From: Aedes albopictus | Taxonomy: Eukaryota > Arthropoda > Insecta > Diptera > Culicidae | Assembly (NCBI RefSeq): GCF_035046485.1 | Contig: NC_085137.1 | Span: 443,180,334-443,244,333, forward strand | Reading direction: 5' to 3' | Length of the DNA: 64,000 nt | In this document: one piece after another, positions 20,990-32,104 of the stretch | Layout: the number at the start of each line of letters is the position of its first letter | How positions within the stretch are numbered: position 1 is the stretch's first letter | Program-made: the position numbers and the translations under genes | The notes under the pieces: model-generated | What the model saw: the letters and a program-made list of their open reading frames with translations, nothing else | What the model was told of the DNA's origin: nothing | The model's database searches: none

Positions 20990-22055
20990 ATTGAATTGTT
21001 AACCAGTCGAAAGTACCATCACAAAATAATAATGGTGACAATTTTCGTCCACATCCTTTCAACACACCCCGTAGAAAAAGGAGGCATCGATGACCCCGTG
21101 GCGAGTGCTGACCATGTCAGTTGCCAACCGAACCCCTACTGGGCGAGCCGGGCAGTGCGTTACCATCGTCATCACAACGACCGAGCGAGCGAGTGAGCAA
21201 ACACAAAGGGACGACGACGATATAGAAAAAAAAGTGTAGACCCCGGATGGCGGATTGAATAGGTTTCGCGCGCTGATATTTGCAGCAGTTAGCGAAACGC
21301 AAGACCTTCACCGTCGCCAGCCACCACTGCACGGGTGCTGGCTGGCTGATGTGGTATTACTCCCTGTGGAGCACTTTCCGGGTGGACGACGACCAAGCTC
21401 TACACATATATGCGGCGGAGTCCATCGCATCGCCGGATATGAAGACTATGGTACCGCCGCCGTCACCGCCGTGAACCGGAGTCCTTTTTTCCGATTGTTG
21501 TACGCGTGTGTGGTGCACTGTATTGTTGGCACGCTACGCTGACTTCGGTTGGTCGGTTGGTGCTATGAAAAGCACTACCTAGGATAGACGAAGGGCGAAT
21601 GGGTCTGCCAGAGCACGGCATTGTGGATACGGAAAATTGAGTTCAAAGGCTGCTGATGGGCGGATAGCTCCGGGACAAAACGCAGTGGGACCGTAAACTT
21701 CACTGTTTTACGAGAGTGTGGAAACTTTGTTCTATCGGGGTGGAAGGTTGAACTTTTTTTTTTTTTTTGAGATTTTCTATCAGATACCGGTCGGTTACAG
21801 TATTGTTGGCATTTTGTTCGAGGTGCGATACCGGTGGTGAGAGCAGTGAGATGTTTATACAAGTGCTGTTCGATACGATTATTCTCCGTTTGTAAACAGG
21901 CCCTCGTACGCCACACCTACGGGGAAGTCAGATGGAATACATTCAACAGCACCGTTTTTAAATAAAGTAGAAATCATAAACATGGTCATTCTGTTCCTGT
22001 CTAGACCACGTCTTTTTTCTGGCACAGCCTAAATTTAATTCCCAGCACACCTACG
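20990..22055. other. Unique, GC-richer island
   Basis: Balanced composition from about 21060 to 21930 with no recognised repeat. Overlapping open frames of 64-113 codons occur on both strands, none with an identifiable domain. It could be host exon/UTR or regulatory sequence. Confidence 0.35.
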
Positions 22056-22059
22056 TGAC

Positions 22060-25000
22060 ACTGTGTTTCAAGAATTCAAGCAAGAATTTTCCAAAGAATC
22101 CCTCCAGGAATTCTACAAAGAATTTCTCCAGGAATTCTACAAATAATTTCTCCAGAAATTCTCCAAGGAATTCCTCCAGGAATTCTTTAAGGAATTCCTC
22201 TAGGAATTCTCCAAGGAATTCCTCCAGGAATTCTCCAAGTCATTCCTATAGGAATTCTACAAAGAATTTTTCCAGGAATTCTACAAAGAATTCCTCCAGG
22301 AATTCTACAAAGAATTCCTCCAGGAATTCTACAAAGAATTCCTCCAGGAATTCTACAAAGAATTCCTCCAGGAATTCTACAAAGAATTCCTCCAGGAATT
22401 CTACAAAGAATTCCTCCATGAGTTCTACAAAGAACTCCTCCAGGAATTCTACAAAGAATTACCCCAGGAATTCTACAAAGAATTCCTCCAGGAATTCTAC
22501 AAAGAATTCCTCCAGGAATTCCACAAAGAATTCCTCCAGGAATTCTACAAAGAATTCCTCCAGAAATTCTACAAAGAATTCCTCCAGAAATTCTACAAAG
22601 AATTCCTCCAGGAATTCTACAAAGAATTCCTGGAGGAATTCTTTATAGAATTCCTGGAGGAATTCTTTATAGAATTCCTGGAGGAATTCTTTGTAGAATT
22701 CCTGGAGGATTCTACAAAGAATTCCTCCAGGAATTCTATAAAGGATTCCTCCAGGAATTCTACAAAGAATTCCTCCAGGAATTCTACAAAGAATTCCTCC
22801 AGGAATTCTACAAAGAATTCCTCCAGGAATTCTACAAAGAATTCCTCCAGGAATTCTACAAAGAATTCCTCCAGGAATTCTACAAAGAATTCCTCCAGGA
22901 ATTCTACAAAGAATTCCTCCAGAAATTCTACAAAGAATTCATCCAGGAATTCTACAAAGAATTCCTCCAAGAATTATACAAAGAATTCCTCCAGGAATTC
23001 TACAAAGAATTCCTCCAGGAATTCTACAAAGAATTCCTCCAGGAATTCTACAAAGAATTCCTCCAGGAATTCTACAAAGAATTCCTCCAGGAATTCTACA
23101 AAGAATTCCTCCAGGAATTCTACAAAGAATTCCTCCAGGAATTCTACAAAGAATTCCTCCAGGAATTCTACAAAGAATTCCTCCAGGAATTCTACAAAGA
23201 ATTCCTCCAGGAATTCTACAAAGAAATCCTCCAGGAATTCAACAAAGAATTCCTCCAGGAATTCTCCAAAGAATTCCTCCAGGAATTCTCCAAAGAATTC
23301 CTCCAGGAATTCTCCAAAGAATTCCTCCAGGAATTCTCCAAAGAATTCCTCCAGGAATTCTCCAAAGAATTCCTCCAGGAATTCTCCAAAGAATTCCTCC
23401 AGGAATTCTCCAAAGAATTCCTCCAGGAATTCTACAAAGAATTCCTCCAGGAATTCTACAATGAACTCCTCCAGGAATTCTACAAAAAAAATCCTCCAGG
23501 AATTCCACAAAGAATTACTCCATTAATTCTACTAAGAATTCCTCCTGGAATTCTACGAAGAACTCCTCCAGGAATTCTACAAAGATTTCCTCCAGCAATT
23601 TTACATAGAATTTCTCCAGGAATTCTACAAAGAATTCCGCCAGGAATTCTACAAAGAATTCCTCCAGGAATTCTACAAAGAATTCTTCCAGGAATTCTAC
23701 AAAGAATTCCTCCAGGAATTCTACAAAGAATTCCTCCAGGAATTCTACAAAGAATTCCTCCAGGAATTCTACAAAGAATTCCTCCAGGAATTCTACAAAG
23801 AATTCCTTCAGGAATTCGACGTTGAATTCCTCCAGGAATTCGACGAAGAATTCCTCCAGGAATTCGACGATGAATTCCTCCAGGAATTCGACGATGAATT
23901 CCTCCAGGAATTCTACAAGAATTCCTCCAGGAATTCTACAAGACTTCCTCCAGGAATTCTACAAGAATTCCTCCAGGAATTCTACAAGAATTCCTCCAAG
24001 AATTCTACAAGAATTCCTCCAGGAATTCTACAAGAATTCCTCCAGGAATTCTACAAGAATTCCTCCAGGAATTCTACAAGAATTCCTCCAGGAATTCTAC
24101 AAGAATTCCTCCAGGAATTCTACAAGAATTCCTCCAGGAATTCTACAAGAATTCCTCCAGGAATTCCACAAGAATTCCTCCAGGAATTCCACAACAATTA
24201 CTCCAGGAATTCTACAAGAATTCCTCCAGGAATTCTACAAGAATTCCTCCTGGAATTCTACAAGAATTCCTCCAGGAATTCTACAAGAATTCCTCCAGGA
24301 ATTCTACAAGAATTCCTCCAGGAATTCTACAAGAATTCCTCCAGGAATTCTACAAGAATTCCTCCAGGAATTCTACGAGAATTCCTCCAGGAATTCTACA
24401 AGAATTCCTCCAGGAATTCTACAAGAATTCCTCCAGGAATTCTACAAGAATTCCTCCAGGAATTCTACAAGAATTCCTCCAGGAATTCTACAAGAATTCC
24501 TCCAGGAATTCTACAAGAATTCCTCCAGGAATTCTACAAGAATTCCTCCAGGAATTCTACAAGAATTCCTCCAGGAATTCTACAAGAATTCCTCCAGGAA
24601 TTCTACAAGAATTCCTCCAGGAATTCTACAAGAATTCCTCCAGGAATTCTACAAGAATTCCTCCAGGAATTCTACAAGAATTCCTCCAGGAATTCTACAA
24701 GAATCCCTCCAGGAATTCTACAAGAATTCCTCCAGGAATTCTACAAGAATTCCTCCAGGAATTCTACAAGAATTCCTCCAGGAATTCTACAAGAATTCCT
24801 CCAGGAATTCTACAAGAATTCCTCCAGGAATTCTACAAGAATTCCTCCAGGAATTCTACAAGAATTCCTCCAGGAATTCTACAAGAATTCCTCCAGGAAT
24901 TCTACAAGAATTCCTCCAGGTATTCTACAAGAATTCCTCCAGGAATCCTACAAGAATACCTCCAGGAATTCTACAAGAATACCTCCAGGAATTCTACAAG

Positions 25001-26380
25001 AATTCCTCCAGGAATTCTACAAGAATTCCTCCAGGAATTCTACAAGAATTCCTCCAGAAATTCTACAAGAATTCCTCCAGCAATTCTACAAGAATTCCTC
25101 CAGCAATTCTACAAAAATTCCTCCAGCAATTCTACAAGAATTCCTTTAGCATTTCTACAAGAATTCCTTCAGCAATTCTACAAGAAATCCTCCAGGAATT
25201 CTACAAGAATTCCTCCAGAAATTCTACAAGAATTCCTCCAGCAATTCTACAAAGATTTCCTCCAGGAATTCTACAAAGAATTCCTCCAGGAATTCTACAA
25301 AGAATTCCTCCAGGAACTCTACAAAGAATTCCTCCAGGAATTCTACAAAGAATTCCTCCAGGAACTCTACAGAGAATTCCTCCAGGAATTCTACAAAGAA
25401 TTCCTCCAGCAATTCTACAAAGAATTCCTCCAGGAATTCTACAAAGAATTCATCCAGGAATTCTACAAAGAATTCCTCCAGGAATTCCAAAAAGTATTCC
25501 TCCAGGAATTCTACAAAGAATTCCTCCAGGAATTCTAAAAATAATTCTACAAGGAATTCCTCCAGAAATTCTACAAGGGATTCCTCCAGGAATTCTACAA
25601 AGAATTCCTCCAGGAATATTACAACGAATTCCTCCAGGAAATCTACAAAAAAATCCTCCAGGAATTCTACAAATAATTCTTCCAGGAATTCTACAAAGAA
25701 TTCTTCCAGGAATTCTACAAAGAATTCTTCCAGGAATCCTACAAAGAATTTTTCCAGGAATTCTACAAAGAATTCCTCCAGGAATTCTACAAAGAATTCT
25801 TCCAGGAATTCTACAAAGAATTCTTCCAGGAATTCTACAAAGAATTCTTCCAGGAATTCTACAAAGAATTCCTCCAGGAATTCTACAAAGAATTCCCCCA
25901 GGAATTCCACAAAGAATTCCTCCAGGAATTCTACAAAGAATTCCTCCAGGAATTCTACAAAGAATTCCCCCAGGAATTCTACAAAGAATTCCTCCAAGAA
26001 TTCTACAAAGAATTCCTCCAGGAATTTTACAAATAATTCCTCCAGGAATTCTACAAAGAATTCCGCCAGGAATTCTACAAATAATTCCTCCAGGAATTCT
26101 AAAAATAATTCCTCCAGGAATTCTACAAAGAATTCCTGCAGGAATGCAACAAAGAAGTCCTCCAGGAATTCTACAAAGAATTCCTCCAAGACCATTCTAC
26201 AAATAATTCCTCCAGGACCACTCTACAAAGAATTCCTCCAGGACCATTCTACAAAGAATTCCTCCAGGAATTCTACAAAGAATTCCTCCAGGACCATTTT
26301 ACAAATAATTCCTCCAGGAATTCTACAAAGAATTCCTCCAGGAATTCCACAAAGAATTCCTCCAGGAATTCCACTAGGAA
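22060..26380. repeat. Large EcoRI-rich satellite, 24/23-bp units
   Basis: Head-to-tail units. The 24-bp type (GAATTCTACAAAGAATTCCT plus CCAG) occupies about 22060-23900 and 25235-26360. A 23-bp type lacking one A (GAATTCTACAAGAATTCCTC plus CAG) fills about 23900-25230. Each unit has two GAATTC sites. Sub-blocks are an inversion at 22618-22712 and a run of TCCAAAG variants at about 23240-23420. Open frames of 197-794 codons on both strands follow directly from stop-free units and are not genes. Confidence 0.97.
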
Positions 26381-26960
26381 TTCCCCAAGAAATTCACCAG
26401 GAATTCACTAAGGAATTATTTCAAGAAATCCCCAAGAAATTCGCCGGGGAAGGAATTCCGCAAGGAATTCCTCCAAGAATTCGCCAAGGAAATCCTCTAC
26501 GAATTCCACAAGAAATTTTCTAGTAATCCCCTAAGGAATTCCTCCAGAAATTCTCCAAAGTATTACTTCTGAGATTTCTCAAAAAATTCCTCCAAGAAAT
26601 TTTAAATATTTCTCAAAGATTTTCCTAAAATATGCCAGCCTAAGAATTCCTCCTGAAATTCTTCAAAAAATCGTTCAAGAATTTCCCAAGGAATCTCAAC
26701 TAAAATTTAAAAAAAAACTTGAGAATTTGCCAATTTTTCTCAAAGATTTTCCTAAGTATGCTTCCAAGAATTCTCAAAAAAACCTTCTAGGAATTTCTCA
26801 AGGAATCTCAACAAAAATAAAAAAAAACTTGAGAAATTTAGCGATTCCCCAAAACAATTCTCCCTGAATTTGTCACATAATCTGTTAGAGACTCTGTAAG
26901 GAATCACAGGGAATTTCTAAAAAAAAATCGAGAAATTTCCATAATTGTAAAAAAAAGTAA
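26381..26960. repeat. Decayed edge of the satellite
   Basis: GGAATTC-type words continue but with growing divergence (AAGGAATTCCTCC, CAAGAAATTCTCC), grading into non-repetitive sequence. Confidence 0.7.
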
Positions 26961-27589
26961 AGCGTAAATAATTAACAAACCTTTCTTCATATTCGTTCAT
27001 ACATATGTTGATGAATCTGTCCAGTGACAAATTGGCACTCAATCAGACCAGCACAGCTTTTGATTACACCCATTGAGCACCTATTGATGTAGTAGGCTAC
27101 CATTAATTAGATTTCACCTTTCACACCACATCATAAAAAAAACCTTTTGGATTCAGCCACCCATTTCCGTTCTGTTGACTCATTATTACTGGATTCAACA
27201 CCTCTCGGCGCTACCCACGCTAACAGTTTGCTCCAAAACACACTGTCGCGTGTCGACGATAGTCCCATTTCACCATTGATCCTGTAGGAGGGACAATGGG
27301 ATCCTGTCGACCCGCAGACTATCGACGTAGCGTGCAGCCAGCACTGAGAACCGAACTGCGGTATTCAAACAAACAAACAAACAACGACCAGCAGCACTAC
27401 ACCACAATAATGACAATAATGATTATTATCACCTCGTCGGTACCATCCGGTGTCCCCTCGTTGCCTGAAAGTACGCACTCTTCCCTGCAAGCAAGTCGGG
27501 TTAACCGCAAACCATTCGATAATTATTATTTGTATACTACTGTTGAAACATTCATGGTTTGAGGGGAAAGCAGGAAATTGGTTTTCTCT
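26961..27589. other. Unique sequence island
   Basis: No recognised repeat except a short (AAAC)n run near 27366-27385. GC-richer around 27180-27500. No ORF with recognisable domains. Confidence 0.35.
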
Positions 27590-28440
27590 CGAATGAGGGT
27601 GTCTAGATGGAGGTCACTTTTGGCCTTTCTCATAAACCAAAGTGTATGAGGCTATATGTTCATTCAAAAAACGAACTTTCGATAGAAAGCTCGGAGGGTC
27701 AAGACACATATACACTGAAGTTTTTTTTACGCGGTTTTTTTTACGCGGTTTTTTTTTACGCGGTTTTTTTTACGCGGTCCGTCCTAAAAAAAAACCGCGT
27801 TATTTCAAGACCCGTCGTAAAAAAAAACCGCGTTATTTCAAAAACCGTCGTAAAAAAAATCCGCGTTTTTTCAAAAACACGCGTAAAATAGTCAGCACCA
27901 CATCTAACGTGACTTGACTTTTTTTACGACGTTTTTTGAAATAACGCGGTTTTTTTTTACGACGGGTCTTGAAATAACGCGGTTTTTTTTTACGACGTTT
28001 TTTAAAATGACGCGGTTTTTTTTTACGCGGTTTTTTTTTACGCGGGACCATTACCGTCGTAAAAAAAAACTTCAGTGTACCGATCAGCTCAGTTCGACGA
28101 ATTGAGATAATGTCTGTATGTGTGTATGTATGTATGTCTGTGCGCAAAATAAGTTAACTCACTATTAAGGCAGTTCCTATTGGCCGATTTTTCGGATTAT
28201 AGCCTGAATCGAACCAGAATTTTACCGCATTGTTTGCTATTGAAAATGGTCCGGATTGGTCAAGGCGTTCCGAAGTTATGGCAATTTCAGTGATCGGGAC
28301 CAGCACCGGTAGAGCTGTCCGTGTATAAAACTGAACCAAGCCCCATCATGCGACATATCAAGCTGCGGCGATTTTTATAGTCCTTAGCATGGTTGACAAA
28401 CTTTGTGCAAAAATCAATACTGGAGACCAGAAATTCCGCT
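27590..28440. repeat. Dispersed mosquito repeat, interrupted by a MITE
   Basis: AACGAACTTTCGATAGAAAG, CTCGGAGGGTCAAGACACAT before the MITE and CCGATCAGCTCAGTTCGACG after it appear to be one continuous element split at TA. A (TGTA)n microsatellite lies at 28113-28140. Its distal part (CCATCATGCGACATATCAAG, GCGGCGATTTTT) matches the unit of the tandem array at 61.98-63.0 kb. Recognition as a common Aedes repeat is from memory. Confidence 0.5.
27713..28077. mobile_element. MITE of Tn-ACG words, TA-flanked
   Basis: Ends CACTGAAGTTTTTTTTACGC and GTCGTAAAAAAAAACTTCAG followed by TG are inverted and flanked by TA (27711-27712, 28078-28079). Each arm is a series of T8-9 ACGCGG or ACGACGG words alternating with TTGAAATAACGCGG. 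365 bp. Apparent Lys/Arg-rich or Phe-rich open frames on both strands are products of these words. Confidence 0.88.
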
Positions 28441-28800
28441 ATGTAGGACCAAAATTCAAGATGGCGGCTCCAAATTAATGATGGCAGCTGTTAAATAGAG
28501 TTTTAGCTCTAAAACCATATATTTGGTATGGCGAAGATGTTTGGAGTCCAAAAATGGTGACCAGAATATCCAAGATGGTGGTCTCAAATCCAAGATGGCG
28601 GCTCTAAATTCAAGATGGCGGCTATTTAATGGTGATTTAGGCTCGAAAACCATACAATATGGGTATATTTGGTATAGAGAAGATGTCCTAAGTCCGAAAA
28701 TGGTGACCATAATATCCAAGATGGCGGTCTAAAATCCAAAATAACGACTCAAAATTCAAGATAGCGACTGTAATGGTGTTTTAGGCTCTAAGATCATGCA
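28441..28800. repeat. ~146-bp tandem repeat rich in AAGATGGCGG
   Basis: Three diverged units. AATATCCAAGATGG at 28565 recurs at 28711, along with ATTTGGTATRGMGAAGATG and AAAATGGTGACCA. The word CAAGATGGCGG or a one-base variant occurs about eight times. It abuts the dispersed repeat upstream. Confidence 0.75.
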
Positions 28801-29040
28801 ATAAGACAAATGTCTACTCAAATGCAGTGAATTGTAGATTAAATAAATACAAAAAGTATGGAACGAGCTCACCAAGTTTTTATATGCCTATAACGATCAG
28901 ATTCTTGTTATTTCTTTTTTTTTTGAATTTTAAACTTATATCTGATATTTTGCACAACGATAAGATCGGAATCTTTTCATAATTTGAATCGCTCGACTGC
29001 TTTTAGCATAGGGTATCTTCAAAAGACAATTCCTTCAATT

Positions 29041-29231
29041 TGGCTTCGTGGCCGTGTGGCTAGTGTCAACAAGCATCGTGCTGAGGTGCGTGTGTTCGAT
29101 TCCCACCGCAGCTGTCAGGAAAAGTTTTCGGCTGTGCCACTGGGCGTTGAATGCTAATCCGTTGTCTAGTGTCGTGTTTCATTCAAAGAGCAAATAGCTC
29201 ATTGGAAGGTTTAAACGTGTCCGTGTCTTAA
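29041..29231 (+). mobile_element. tRNA-derived SINE, family C
   Basis: TGGCTTCGTGGCCGTGTGGC supplies an A-box-like head and GTGTTCGATTCCCACC a B-box. A ~120-bp body and an A-rich tail follow. Related to the copy at 38321-38546 (same head and CCACTGGGYGTT, CCGTTGTC words). Confidence 0.75.
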
Positions 29232-30329
29232 AAAAAATTAAAAAAATACAAGAAAAAAAGAAAAATATATTTTAAAAAATATAAAAAATTAAGTAACAAT
29301 ACGACACTGATTCATTCTAAAATTTACTAAATTTTGTATACATGTGTTTGAAACTGTGGTGAATGAGTAATTTCAATAAATTTTCTCGTTTTCCTAAAAA
29401 ATATCAGGACAACCTTTCAGATATGGAAAGCTTTAAAGTTGAACTTATAAATAACGGTGTTGGGTACAAGTGGGAGGCACTCAACACCGAAATTATATCC
29501 CATCCATAAATTTCGATCGGCTTTTGTGCCTTTCAGCTGTGCACTGTTTTTGTAATCGAAAACGCACACACCCGAAAGCACATCGACCAACAGCGAGCAA
29601 TAATTTGCACAATGTCCTTTCCGTCCCACTTCTCGTCCGAAGCATACATTTGGCGAGCAGCTTTAATGAATTCCGCGTTTTGTTTCCTTCATCCAAAAAG
29701 TCCAAAAAGTTTATTTAATAAAACAGAAATCCACGGGATAAATTTCGCTTGGTATGCAGTATCGGTGGAAAAAACACTATTGAAACAACCACATTCCGAT
29801 TAAATAATGCAAACATTTTTCAAATCACTCCAACTGCGCTGGCTTCCTCCTCCGAAACGCGAGGAAACTGCAGCAGCCAGCAGTCACGATCAAACCATAA
29901 AGTTTCCTGGTTCAGGAAAAAGAAACCAACAGGACCAACCCCTACGGGCGCCGGGAGGTTCATCCAGCTGAGAGCAGTTCCTGCTTTCAGCTTGTTTTTT
30001 TTTTTTATATCGTACTATCCCGATTTCGATGCATCCGACAGAATTCCCAGCACGTTGCAGTCGTATCCATTGAGAAGAACGGTATACTTGCTGACTGCAT
30101 CACGTACCTACAGAAGGCACTTTATGGACCAACATTGTCCAACCCCTTCGTACAGCTCTGTGGAGTATTGTTGGAAAATCCATGAATACACCATGCACCT
30201 CCATTAAGCGGCGGTTGGTCGCTCTCGGTTGTTTCATAGATACACGTATGCTTTGGAATCCTATCGGTTTCGTTTTTGAATTGTTGTGCAAAGTAACTTT
30301 GGCGAACATCGATAAAAAATAAAAATAAA
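29232..30329. other. Mostly unique sequence
   Basis: AT-rich until about 29440, then a GC-richer unique stretch to about 30290. The 152-codon plus frame 29749-30207 shows no recognisable domain and I do not call it a gene. Confidence 0.35.
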
Positions 30330-31000
30330 AATACAATGTTAAAAAAATAAAAAAAAATGTGAAAAAAAGAAATAAATAGTCCTTCCGGGACTTTTCCAAA
30401 GGATTCCTTTAGAACTTCTTCAAGATTTTCTGAAGCATTCTCCAGGAAAATCCTTCAAGAATTTTTTAAGGGATGCCTACGAAAATTTTCCAATACAATG
30501 TTAAAAACAAATGTAAAATAAAGAAATTAAATAAATAGTCCTTCCGGGACTTCTCCAAAAAAAATCCTCTAGAACTTCTCCAAGATTTTCTGCAGCATAC
30601 TCCAAGAAAATCCTTCAAGAATTCTCTAAGGGATGCCTACGAGAATTTTCCAATACAATGTTTAAAAAATAAAAAAAATGTAAAAAATAATGAAATAAAT
30701 AGTCAATAAATAGTCCTTCCAGGACTTCTCCAAAGAATTCCTCTAGAACTTCTTCAAGATGTTCTGAAGCATTCTTCAAGAAAATCCTCCAAGAATTCTT
30801 TAAGGGATGCCTACGAGAATTTTCCAGTGCAATGTTTAAAAAATAAAAAAAAATGTAAAAAAAAATAAATGAAATGAATAGTCCTTCCGGGACTTCTCCA
30901 AAGAATTCCTCCAGAAATTCTTCAAGATATTCTGAAGTATTCTCCAAGAAAATCCTCCAAGAATTCTTTAAGGGATGCCTTCGAGAATTTTCCAATAAAT
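30330..31000. repeat. Four-copy 158-177-bp tandem repeat
   Basis: TAGTCCTTCCGGGACTTCTC recurs at about 30378, 30535, 30712 and 30880. Each copy is followed by TTCAAGATTTTCTGAAGCAT, AAGGGATGCCTACGA, ATTTTCCAATACAATGTT and an A-rich spacer. Unit length varies through the A-rich part. GGAATTC-like words inside link it to the satellite family. Confidence 0.85.
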
Positions 31001-31540
31001 TCTTCCAGAAATTATCCGAAGAATTCCTCCAGGAATTCCTTATAAAATTCCTCAAAAACTCTCTCGAATTCGCTAAGAAATTTCTCCTGGAATTATTTTA
31101 AGTATGCTTGCAAGAGTTTCTCAAAAAAATCCTTCCTGTATTCCCAAATAAATTCTTCAGGAGATCCGCAAGAAGTTCCTTCAGGATTTCCTCTACGAAT
31201 TCCTCAATTAATTCCTTTTGAAATATTCCAAGAAATTTAAGCAAATCTGAGGCATGCCTCCTAAAGTTTCTCAAAGAAGTGCTCCAGGATTTCTCCAAGA
31301 AAATCCTCCGGCAATTTTTCAAAGAAATCCTCCGGGAATTCTCCAATGAAATCCTGTTCAAAAAATCCTTCAAGAGTTCCGCCAGTTGAGTGCTCCAGTA
31401 ATTATTTCTGGAATTCCTCTAAGAATTCTCAAAAAAAAACCTTCTAAAATTAAAAAAAAAATCAGAAATTCCTCTAGGAATTATTCAAAGAATTTCTCAA
31501 GGACATCTTCCAGGAATACTCCAAGGAATTTCTCCAGAAA
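31001..31540. repeat. Degenerate GGAATTCC-family satellite
   Basis: AAGAATTCCTCCAGGAATTC and diverged relatives at irregular spacing. Open frames on both strands are repeat artefacts. Confidence 0.7.
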
Positions 31541-32104
31541 TAATTGAACTTAAATAAAATTAAAATAAAAAGATCAACTCATGATCATATTTATGACTGG
31601 AGACAAAAACAGATTGAATTTCCTTCTGAATAACACAAGTTGCAGCTAAAAAGCGTCAGTGCAGGGACACATAGAAACAATTTTCGAACCATTAAGAAAA
31701 TTGTCCGATTATCTGTGCATCACTTCGATTGTAATCCCGCTGTCGGAAGCCAGTAGAAAGCCAGCCCCGAACCGTTCGAGTTTTCTCCATGGTGAGCAAC
31801 GTTCGTTCGTTGCAAGACCAAATACAATGAAAGCAATAATTCACCGAGCGCGAACGACGCGAATGGCGAACGGGGTTTTGAGACACATTTCCCAGAAATG
31901 GCTTCTTGCTTGCAGCAGCGAAAACACCGTTCAAGGTTGATTCACGGTAGCGAGCGCCTGAACTGGCAATAAATTCTAGCGTGCCAGAATTGTCGGTGTA
32001 ATGAATAATGGAGCCCTTCTCCTCCCTTCCTTTCGTTTCGATGATGAGTTACGAGTTACATGAGGTCATAATGGGTGGCTTTGTTTGACAGAATAGTGGA
32101 CCTA
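31541..32104. other. Unique sequence island
   Basis: No recognised repeat; GC-richer between 31650 and 32050. Overlapping frames of 80-93 codons on both strands lack recognisable features. Confidence 0.35.

Noticed and set aside
22055..26206. Open frames of 178-794 codons encoding NSSRNST, EFFVEFLE or IPPGILQ repeats on both strands
   Set aside because: They are direct translations of 24- and 23-bp stop-free satellite units, open on both strands, with boundaries matching the array and no non-repetitive domain.
27607..28147. Lys/Arg-rich and Phe-rich frames of 63-104 codons
   Set aside because: Translations of T-run/ACGCGG words of a MITE on both strands.
29749..30207. 152-codon frame as a host gene
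   Set aside because: No recognisable domain, Ser/Arg-rich mixed composition and no supporting splice or promoter context.
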